From Opitutaceae bacterium (GTDB lineage Bacteria; Verrucomicrobiota; Verrucomicrobiia; Opitutales; Opitutaceae), in NCBI GenBank assembly GCA_031272375.1, contig JAISTY010000039.1, positions 1 to 5,549 of the forward strand: 5,549 nucleotides of DNA. Direction: 5' to 3'. Below the pieces are notes generated by a model. It worked only from the letters and a program-made list of their open reading frames with translations. It was not told the DNA's origin and ran no database searches. Position numbers and translations under genes: made by a program. Numbering within the stretch: the stretch's first letter is position 1; each line of letters starts with the position of its first letter. Shown here piece by piece: positions 1 through 5,549 of the stretch.

Positions 1-574
1 GGGCGTCGAAATCACCGGCAAAATTGACCGCGTTGACCGCCACAAAGCCTCCGGCGCCTTCCGCATCCTCGACTACAAAACCTGGGACAAAAAAAAGTCC
101 TCCAAGGAGGTCTTCCTCACCACCGGCGCCGCCGCCATCGCCGCCGCCGAAGCCCTCAACCTGCCGCTCGTCACCGTAAGCCGCTCGAAAGGCGTCTGGT
201 CCGACCTCCAACTTCCCCTCTACCGCCTCGCGTTCAAGACCGGCGTCATCCCCGGCCTGCCGTCGTCCGCCGCCGCCGCCGAGCCGGAATGCCTCCACCT
301 CACCATCGCCCGCTCCGAAACCGGCACCGGCCTCGCCGATGACTACGACCAGCGCGCCTTCGCCTCGGACGCCGCCGCGCAAACCATCTCCGCCGTCCTC
401 GCCCGCCTCCGCGCCGGAATCTTCTGGCCGCCCCTCGAACTGCCGGAGGACTTCGCCCCGCTCTTCCCCGGCGTCTCCGAAAAGGAAATCAAAACGGGCA
501 TCTCCCAAACCTGGCTCGACGACCAGCACCGCCGCCTCAAAACCCTCCCGCGCAACCCGGAGGCAACACCATGA
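1..574 (+). CDS. AddB-like PD-(D/E)XK nuclease, C-terminal part (5' end outside window)
   Basis: This is the C-terminal 190 residues of a RecB/AddB-type nuclease; the first whole codon is at base 2 and the TGA stop is at 572-574. The visible part opens inside the nuclease domain. GKIDRVD supplies the metal-binding Asp (visible residue 9), RILDYKT gives the D-x-K pair (D24, K26), and DLQLPLY gives the Q-x3-Y motif (Q70, Y74). In this family these residues cut single-stranded DNA during processing of broken duplex ends. The distal part ends with an FWPP element (about residues 142-145) and a Trp/Arg-rich tail. The visible part has a single Cys, so the CxxC-type iron-sulfur cysteines found near the C-terminus of Bacillus-type AddB are not seen. 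The gene overlaps the downstream helicase by ATGA, indicating co-translation and a shared complex. I leave the symbol empty because the helicase-like N-terminal part is not visible; addB is the likeliest name. The nuclease assignment is firm. Confidence 0.85.
   Translation, partial: GVEITGKIDRVDRHKASGAFRILDYKTWDKKKSSKEVFLTTGAAAIAAAEALNLPLVTVSRSKGVWSDLQLPLYRLAFKTGVIPGLPSSAAAAEPECLHLTIARSETGTGLADDYDQRAFASDAAAQTISAVLARLRAGIFWPPLELPEDFAPLFPGVSEKEIKTGISQTWLDDQHRRLKTLPRNPEATP
559..563 (+). promoter_or_regulatory. Shine-Dalgarno site for the AddA-like gene
   Basis: GGAGG lies 7 bases before the ATG at 571, inside the last codons of the upstream nuclease gene. With the ATGA stop/start overlap it fixes the helicase start and points to translational coupling. 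Confidence 0.8.
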
Positions 575-3500
575 GCCACCACTTCATCAGCGCCTCCGCC
601 GGCACCGGCAAAACCTTCGCCCTCACCACCCGCGTCATCCGCCTCCTCCTGCTCGGCGCCCCACCGCGCTCCATCCTCGCCCTCACCTTCTCCCGCGCCG
701 CCGCCGGCGAAATCTTTAACAAACTCGTCGCCCGCCTCGCCGAAGCCGCCACCGACAACGCCCGCGCCGCCACCCTCTCCGCCCAAATCCTCGACAAGCT
801 GCCGCCCGACGAACAGGCCGCCATCCGCTCCCACCACGCCACCCGCTCCGGCAACCTGCCGCCCGCCGCCTTCGCCGCGCTCCTCCGCTCCCTCGTCGCC
901 ACCCAGCACCAAAGCAACATCGGCACCATTGACAGCTTCATGTGGCGCGTCGCCCGCATGTTCCCCCTCGAACTCGGCCTCGGCTCCGAACCCGCGATGA
1001 CCGACGAGCCAACCGCCGCACGCGCCAAAATCGCCACCGCCAAATCCCTCCTCTTCCTCGGCGCCGCCAACTCCGCCGCGCACGAATTCTTCGACGCCTT
1101 CTTCGCCGCCACCCACGGCAAGGAGGGCAAAACCTTCGTCGAAAAACTCTCCACCTTCGTCAATGCCTGGCACGACCGCTGGCTCGACTTCCACCCCGGC
1201 GACCCCAAAACCGGCTGGGGCGTCCCCGAAACTCTCTGGGGCCCTACCGGCTGCCCCTTCCAAAAACGCGGCGACCTCGCCGCCCTCGCCGAACGCTTCC
1301 GTGCGGAAATCGCCAACAACCTCCCCCCGTCCAACCTCACCCCGGGACGACAGGGGGAGGTGCAATCAGCCCTGGGCAAGGTCGCCGATTTCGCCGCCGA
1401 CTTCAACGGCACCGTCTCGGGCGCCCCCGGCTTCCTCGAAAAATTGCTCCTGCTCTGGGACCGCCCCGCCCGCGCCCTCGGCCCCCTCACCTATCACAAA
1501 AAGGAAGTCCCCTTCTCCCGCGCCCAGTCCCGCCTCGCCTCCGACCTCCTTGAAACCCTCGTCGCCTCCGCCCTCGACCTCCGCTGCAAACACACCCGCG
1601 GCATCGGAAACCTCATGCGCGGATTCGAGGCCGCCTACGAAAAAAACTTCCGCTCCGCCGGCGGCTTCGTCTTCGCCGACATCCCCCGCCTCGTCGCACG
1701 CCTCGGCGACGTCAACTTCGCCCTCCTCGCCTTCCGCCTCGACGCCCAAATCCGCCACTGGCTCCTCGACGAGTTCCAGGACACCTCCCGCGCCCAGTGG
1801 CGCGTCATCGGACCCCTCGTCCGCGAGGCCCTCGCCGACAGCGACACCGGCGCCACCCCCGACGACCTCCCCCGCTCCGTCTTCACCGTCGGCGACGCCA
1901 AACAGTCCATCTACGGCTGGCGCGGCGGCGACGTCGCCATCTTCCTCAAAGAAAAGTCACGCCCCGAATACACCTGCGAACCCCTCTACCAGTCCTACCG
2001 CTACGGCGCCGTCATCGCCGAGGCCGTCAACACCGTCTTCGCCCCCGCCGCCCTCACCGCCTTCCTCGGCGACTCCGCCGCCACCCGCGCCTGGGCCGAC
2101 GTCTGGCACGACCACACGTCCGCGGGGGAAAACACCGCCGACCACGGACAAGTCGCCGTCAAAACCGTGAGCCGCTCCCACGGGGCAACACACCCCAACG
2201 CCGACGACTTCGCCGACAGCATTCTCGCGGAACTCCAGGAGACCCGCCCCCTCGAAAAAGGCCTCGAAACCGCCATCCTCGTCCGCGACGGCGCCACCGG
2301 CAAAATCCTCTCCGAACGCCTCCGCGCCGCCGGCATCCACGCCGTCTGGGAGGGCGAAAGCGCGATCTCCGACACCCCGGTCGTCACCGCCCTCCTCAAC
2401 CTCGTCCTCCTCTCCGCCCACCCCGGCGACACCCTCGCCGCCCGCCACATCGCCGCCTCCCCGCTCGCCGGGCTTTTCAACGCCCCCCCAGCCGCCCTCT
2501 CGCAGCGGCTCGCCCGGCAAATCTCCCGCCTCGGCCTCGCCCGCGCCCTCGCCGAAATCGTCCGCCCCCTCAAGGACGCCCTCCCACCCGAAAACGCCGC
2601 CTTCGTCCGCTCCCGCCTCGACGACCTCCTCCTCGCCGCCGCCCGCTACGAGGCCGCCGCCCGCCCCGACAACCGCGCCGACGACTTCGTTGACTTCGTC
2701 AACGCCGCCAAACGCCGCGACTTCGCCGACAAATCCGCCGTCAAAATCCTCACCATTCACCGCAGCAAGGGCCTCGGCTTCGACTACGTCATCCTCCCCC
2801 TCCACGAGACCAAAGGCATGGACTCGCCCCAGAGCCTCCACGAAGCCCCCCTCGTCGGCAAAACGAACAACGCCCCCTGGCTCCTCGAAAACCCCGGCGA
2901 ACTCATCTCGCAAAACGACCGCACCCTCGCCGACGCCGCCGAACGCGCCCGCCAGAAGGCGATTTTCGAGACCCTCTGCGTCTATTACGTCGCGATGACC
3001 CGCGCCAAAAAACTCCTCTCCATCCACACCCGCGAGGTCTCCGAAGGAAGCAACACGCGCTACTTCTCCGCCCTCGTCGCCCAACAACTCGAAAGCTTGC
3101 CCGGCAAACTCGACCTCGCCGGACAACCCGCCGACGGACAACCCGCCGCCCGACAACCCGCCGACGACGCCGCCCCCATCGCCCTTCCCGCCGCGCCCAA
3201 CTCCGTCACCCCCTCCTCCGCCTCCCGCCGCCACGACCGCCTCTTCCCCGAAAAACAACAACCCGCCGCCGAGCAGGCCGCCGACCGCGGCACACGTCTC
3301 CACGACGCCCTCGCTAAAATCGAATGGCTCCCCGCGCCGGGACAACCCGCCGACATCCCCGCCGCCGACATCAACCTCTCCGCGCCCTCCCCTTTCCGCG
3401 ACGCCCTCGCCAACCGCCCCGGCGACCTCGCCGCCCTCTGGCGCGAAAAATCCTTCGAGATTTTCCTCCCGCCCTCCCCCGGAAACCCCGGCGGCGAATG

Positions 3501-3753
3501 GCTCTCCGGCCGCTTCGACCGCGTCGTCCTCACCGGCCCCGCGACAAGCCGCCGCGCCCGCATCCTCGACTACAAAACCAACACCCCCCTCCCCGGCGAA
3601 TCCCCCGGCGGGTTCGCCGACCGCATGGCCGAAACCTACGCCCCGCAAATGGCGCTCTACCGCCGCGCCCTCGCCCGCCTCGCCGGCATCCCGGAGCCAA
3701 ACATCACCGCCACCCTCCTCCTCTCCGCCACCCTCGCCGCCCGCGAGGTGTGA
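571..3753 (+). CDS. addA: AddA-like UvrD/RecB-family helicase-nuclease
   Basis: This is a complete 1060-residue ATP-dependent DNA helicase with a C-terminal nuclease, expected to unwind and resect double-strand breaks with the upstream AddB-like subunit to start recombination. Superfamily 1A motifs appear in order: Walker A ASAGTGKT (8-15), motif Ia LALTFSRAAAGEI (36-48), IGTIDSF (117-123), Walker B DEFQD (400-404), motif III GDAKQSIYGWRG (441-452), motif IV-like YQSYRYG (473-479), motif V VKILTIHRSKGLGFD (724-738) and motif VI YYVAMTRAKK (805-814). A Pro/Ala/Gln-rich linker (about 845-905) leads to the PD-(D/E)XK domain: H911, E963, GRFD (D983), LDYKT (D1000, K1002) and Q1026/Y1030. All core catalytic residues are present, so both functions should be active. 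At 1060 residues it is somewhat shorter than Bacillus AddA, and Walker A begins only 8 residues from Met1. The start is supported by GGAGG and ATGA coupling. Motif IV has Ser where many relatives have Asn. RecB-like naming is possible, but the paired nuclease favours AddA. Confidence 0.9.
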   Translation: MSHHFISASAGTGKTFALTTRVIRLLLLGAPPRSILALTFSRAAAGEIFNKLVARLAEAATDNARAATLSAQILDKLPPDEQAAIRSHHATRSGNLPPAAFAALLRSLVATQHQSNIGTIDSFMWRVARMFPLELGLGSEPAMTDEPTAARAKIATAKSLLFLGAANSAAHEFFDAFFAATHGKEGKTFVEKLSTFVNAWHDRWLDFHPGDPKTGWGVPETLWGPTGCPFQKRGDLAALAERFRAEIANNLPPSNLTPGRQGEVQSALGKVADFAADFNGTVSGAPGFLEKLLLLWDRPARALGPLTYHKKEVPFSRAQSRLASDLLETLVASALDLRCKHTRGIGNLMRGFEAAYEKNFRSAGGFVFADIPRLVARLGDVNFALLAFRLDAQIRHWLLDEFQDTSRAQWRVIGPLVREALADSDTGATPDDLPRSVFTVGDAKQSIYGWRGGDVAIFLKEKSRPEYTCEPLYQSYRYGAVIAEAVNTVFAPAALTAFLGDSAATRAWADVWHDHTSAGENTADHGQVAVKTVSRSHGATHPNADDFADSILAELQETRPLEKGLETAILVRDGATGKILSERLRAAGIHAVWEGESAISDTPVVTALLNLVLLSAHPGDTLAARHIAASPLAGLFNAPPAALSQRLARQISRLGLARALAEIVRPLKDALPPENAAFVRSRLDDLLLAAARYEAAARPDNRADDFVDFVNAAKRRDFADKSAVKILTIHRSKGLGFDYVILPLHETKGMDSPQSLHEAPLVGKTNNAPWLLENPGELISQNDRTLADAAERARQKAIFETLCVYYVAMTRAKKLLSIHTREVSEGSNTRYFSALVAQQLESLPGKLDLAGQPADGQPAARQPADDAAPIALPAAPNSVTPSSASRRHDRLFPEKQQPAAEQAADRGTRLHDALAKIEWLPAPGQPADIPAADINLSAPSPFRDALANRPGDLAALWREKSFEIFLPPSPGNPGGEWLSGRFDRVVLTGPATSRRARILDYKTNTPLPGESPGGFADRMAETYAPQMALYRRALARLAGIPEPNITATLLLSATLAAREV
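3121..3165 (+). repeat. Three tandem 15-bp in-frame repeats in the AddA linker
   Basis: The unit GGACAACCCGCCGAC occurs at 3121-3135, with single-base variants at 3136-3150 and 3151-3165. It encodes GQPAD, GQPAA and RQPAD (residues 851-865). A fourth, exact copy lies at 3340-3354 (GQPAD, residues 924-928), and a degenerate copy sharing the core CAACCCGCC lies at 3259-3267. All five cores are in the same frame, coding QPA. The array sits in the low-complexity linker between the helicase core and the nuclease domain, where length changes in multiples of five residues should be tolerated. Confidence 0.85.
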
Positions 3754-3762
3754 CCCTCACAC
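3748..3762. repeat. Perfect palindrome holding both convergent stop codons
   Basis: GTGTGA-CCC-TCACAC forms 6-bp arms around a 3-base centre. The left arm is the last Val codon and TGA of the AddA-like gene; the right arm, read on the other strand, is the last Val codon and TGA of the permease. The 3-base centre is the whole gap between the genes. Neither side has a T-rich tract after the stem, so it is not a standard intrinsic terminator. It may weakly act as a shared 3' hairpin, or be chance. Confidence 0.6.
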
Positions 3763-5034
3763 AAAGCACGCCGCCGCCGTCAGCGCCGCCAAGATCGCCC
3801 CGATCAGCGTCTCCCACGGCAGCAACCGCAGACGCTCCCGCGGCCCCGCCTGCATCGCCCCCGCCGTCGCGTGGAAAAACGACCCGTGCGGCAGATGATC
3901 CAGCACCGTCGCCCCGGAATTGATCATCGCCGCCCCCCACACCGCGCTCACACCCGCCGCCAATATCATCTGCGAAAACGACGCCGACGCCACCGCCGCC
4001 CCCGCCGTCGTCGAGGCCGTCGCCGCCGACATCAGCGCGCCCGACACCGGCGCCAGCAGCCCGCCCCCGATGCCCGCCGCCCCAAGCCCCTTGAGCAGCA
4101 GTTCGCCAAGCACGGACGCCTTGATCACGCCCGCGATCGTCCCCGTCCCGACCAGCAGCAGCGCCACCGCGCCCATCTTCTCCAGACCGAACGCCAGCGA
4201 CGCGCCAAGCCGCCGCCATTGACCCGCGCACAAAATCCCCGCGATCCCGCCCGCCGGCAGCGCCACCAACGGATCCACCGTCACCCCGCACAACGGACGC
4301 AGCGCCAGCAGTCCGATCGCCACCGCCGGCCCCGACAAACTCGCCCACAGCGGCGGCGGCTTGTCGCCGTCGCCGTCGTCCGCCGCCGCGCCCGCGCCCG
4401 CCGGCTCCCCCGGCAGCCGCGCGAAGCGCAAAATCACCGCCAGCGCCGCCAGCCCCAGCAGCGCGGGGAGGAGGTTCGCCGCCATCACCGGCGGCAGCGG
4501 CGCGCCCATGTTCTCCGCCGCGATGATCGTGTTCGGGTTCGGCGAGATGATGTTCCCGCACTTCCCCCCGCCGATCATCGCCAGCAGCAGCTTCAGCCGC
4601 GACACCGGCAGCGTCCGCCCCGCCGCCAGCGCGATGGGCGCGATGGTGATCACCGCCACGTCAATGAAAACGCCGATCGCCGTCAGGAACATCGTGGCGG
4701 CCGCCAGCGCGAACAGCGTGTTGCGCTGCCCGAGCCAGCCCGTCAGCGCCCCGGCGATCCGCCGCGCCGCGCCGGTCTTGACCAGCGCGCCCGACAGCAC
4801 CCCCGCCGTCAAAATCCGCACAATCGCCGGCACCACGTCCTTCACCCCCGCGATCATGGTCGCGACCGTCCCGCCAAGCCCCAGCCCGCCAATCAACCCG
4901 CCCGCCAGCGCGCCGAAAATCAGGCTGTAGACCGGATTCTGCCGCCGGCAGACGAGGAGGATGGCAAGGGCAAGGCCGGTCACCGCGCCGGCGGCCGTCT
5001 GCGTGTCGCGAAGCGTTTCAAGAAGGCGGGTCAT
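3757..5034 (-). CDS. GntP-family permease (organic acid:proton symporter type)
   Basis: This is a complete 425-residue polytopic membrane protein, close to the usual 420-450 of the GntP family, whose members import gluconate, related sugar acids or other small carboxylates with protons. It is hydrophobic almost throughout (about 10-13 likely membrane segments). The family-type re-entrant motif GGGKCGNIISPNPNTIIAAE lies at 155-174. The C-terminal signature SGATVLDHLPHGSFFHATAG (373-392) is followed by RERLRLLPWETLIG (399-412), as I recall from the non-gluconate branch of the family. A charged loop at about 208-228 (GEPAGAGAAADDGDGDKPPP) separates two membrane halves and is probably cytoplasmic. 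The ATG is fixed by an in-frame TGA at 5047-5049, five codons upstream, and by AAGGGGG just before it. The substrate cannot be read from the sequence, and no catabolic gene is adjacent. Codons end mostly in G (GCG, CTG, GGG, AAG, GAG), unlike the C-ending addAB pair. Confidence 0.85.
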   Translation of the reverse strand: MTRLLETLRDTQTAAGAVTGLALAILLVCRRQNPVYSLIFGALAGGLIGGLGLGGTVATMIAGVKDVVPAIVRILTAGVLSGALVKTGAARRIAGALTGWLGQRNTLFALAAATMFLTAIGVFIDVAVITIAPIALAAGRTLPVSRLKLLLAMIGGGKCGNIISPNPNTIIAAENMGAPLPPVMAANLLPALLGLAALAVILRFARLPGEPAGAGAAADDGDGDKPPPLWASLSGPAVAIGLLALRPLCGVTVDPLVALPAGGIAGILCAGQWRRLGASLAFGLEKMGAVALLLVGTGTIAGVIKASVLGELLLKGLGAAGIGGGLLAPVSGALMSAATASTTAGAAVASASFSQMILAAGVSAVWGAAMINSGATVLDHLPHGSFFHATAGAMQAGPRERLRLLPWETLIGAILAALTAAACFV

Positions 5035-5086
5035 GGCCCCCTTCTCTCACCGAAACCCCTCCGTTTCCCAATCCAAAACAGCCGCG
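5035..5086 (-). promoter_or_regulatory. 52-base gap: permease ribosome-binding site and weak hairpin
   Basis: Read on the minus strand, GAAGGGGGCC runs directly into the permease ATG, with AAGG about 5 bases before it acting as the likely Shine-Dalgarno. Further upstream, GAAAC (5063-5067) and GTTTC (5052-5056) can pair as a 5-bp stem whose loop is GGAGGG. The stem is too short and lacks a T-tract, so it is not a convincing terminator. I see no good -35/-10 pair. The spacing allows read-through from the metal-binding protein gene but does not prove an operon. Confidence 0.5.
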
Positions 5087-5549
5087 TCACCCGCCGTCCC
5101 CCCGCAGCGCGCCGGCGATGATTCGGATGTTTTGGCGGAAGGTCTCCGCGTAGGTCCCCCCTTCGGGAAGCGTGTCGGCGCACAGCGGCGGCGCGAGCCG
5201 CGCGCCGGTCTCGCGGGCAACAAGCGCGGCGAGCCGCGGACTCGCGGTGGTGTCCATGAAGACCGCGGGGATTTTGTCCGCGCGGAGCGCGTTGATGACG
5301 GCGGCAACCTGCCGCGCCGACGGCTCGGCGTGGCCGTCGGCCCCCGAAAGCGGCAGAACGCGCAGCCCGTAGGCGCGGGCGAGGTGCGCGAGCGAGTCGT
5401 GCGTCGTGACGAGGACGCGGTGGCGCGGCGGGATGTCCGCGAGCCGCCCGCGGGCGAAGCGGTCAAGCCCGCGGAGTTCCTCCTCGCAGGCCGCGGCGCG
5501 CGCGGCGAGGGCGCCGGCCTGATCGGGCAGCAGCGCGGCGAGGGCGGCG
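5087..5549 (-). CDS. Metal ABC transporter solute-binding protein (TroA/ZnuA type), C-terminal part
   Basis: These are the last 153 codons of a cluster A-I (TroA/ZnuA/PsaA) periplasmic or lipid-anchored binding protein that hands Zn, Mn or Fe ions to an ABC importer. The 5' end, including any signal peptide and the first two metal-binding His residues, is beyond the right edge. In the visible part, LVTTHDSLAHLARAYGL contains the third ligand position (H50, visible numbering). HAEPSARQVAAVINAL is the typical EPS segment at the start of the C-terminal lobe. KIPAVFMDTTASPRLAALVARETGA is the FxE/D strand-helix region (D99). LCADTLPEGGTYAETFRQNIRIIAGAL holds the likely fourth ligand D125 and the family's conserved closing helix. 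An acidic Asp at the fourth site is common in Mn/Zn-type members but does not fix the metal. The stop TGA is at 5087-5089. Codon use is mixed C/G-ending. The permease and ATPase partners are not in view and would lie further right, if linked. Confidence 0.88.
   Translation of the reverse strand, partial: AALAALLPDQAGALAARAAACEEELRGLDRFARGRLADIPPRHRVLVTTHDSLAHLARAYGLRVLPLSGADGHAEPSARQVAAVINALRADKIPAVFMDTTASPRLAALVARETGARLAPPLCADTLPEGGTYAETFRQNIRIIAGALRGDGG

Noticed and set aside
121..290. GCC-repeat tracts as a trinucleotide microsatellite
   Set aside because: They are short Ala-coding runs of the kind seen throughout the window and are explained by the gene's codon choice.
1640..1647. A-rich heptamer A AAA AAC in the AddA-like gene as a frameshift site
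   Set aside because: It simply encodes Glu-Lys-Asn, AAC is a poor slippery codon in bacteria, and no strong downstream structure stands out.
1957..3648. Long minus-strand open frame (563 codons) opposite the AddA-like gene, plus similar ones at 343-1365 and 537-1490
   Set aside because: The predicted proteins are Gly/Glu/Val-rich or Arg/Ser-rich with no domain pattern, and they mirror codons that clearly encode helicase motifs. They result from C-ending codon bias in a GC-rich gene.
5052..5067. Inverted repeat GAAAC/GTTTC as an intrinsic terminator of the metal-binding protein gene
   Set aside because: The stem is only 5 bp with a 6-base loop, and no T-tract follows on the minus strand.
3871..5121. 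Plus-strand open frame of 416 codons opposite the permease gene
   Set aside because: Its product is almost all Arg, Gln, Pro and His without any fold signal, while the minus strand gives a clear membrane protein with GntP signatures.
5047..5466. Minus-strand 139-codon frame at the right edge
   Set aside because: It is Ser/Arg/Pro-rich noise. The overlapping minus-strand frame ending at 5087 gives a clear TroA/ZnuA-type sequence.

Overview
The window is a dense, very GC-rich bacterial chromosomal segment with almost no non-coding DNA: a 4-base overlap, a 3-base gap and a 52-base gap separate four genes. Protein character (a compact AddA/AddB-like pair, Ala/Pro/Arg-rich proteins) together with GCC/CTC/CGC-dominated codons but AAA and GAA for Lys and Glu is reminiscent of Verrucomicrobiota, perhaps Opitutaceae. 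This is an impression from composition and family resemblance, not a phylogenetic result.

Left part (1-3753, + strand): the 3' end of an AddB-like PD-(D/E)XK nuclease gene, then a complete 1060-residue AddA-like UvrD/RecB-family helicase-nuclease. They are translationally coupled through ATGA and presumably form one two-subunit double-strand-break-processing enzyme with a nuclease domain on each subunit. The helicase-nuclease linker of the AddA-like protein carries a small in-frame 15-bp repeat.

Middle (3757-5034, - strand): a complete GntP-family permease gene, convergent with addA. The two stop codons lie in the two arms of a short perfect palindrome, so the 3' ends of the genes nearly touch.

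Right edge (5087-5549, - strand): the 3' part of a gene for a TroA/ZnuA-type metal-binding ABC transporter solute-binding protein, lying upstream of the permease on the same strand. The 52-base gap holds the permease ribosome-binding site, a weak hairpin and a possible tiny leader ORF.

I see no RNA gene, CRISPR array, insertion sequence, phage gene or toxin-antitoxin pair. The core content is ordinary (DNA repair plus transport), and I found no convincing new system. The points worth a second look are small-scale: the stop-codon palindrome, the linker repeat, an A8 slippery-type heptamer in the AddB-like gene, a possible overlapping leader ORF, and the sharp change in codon style between the addAB and permease genes.
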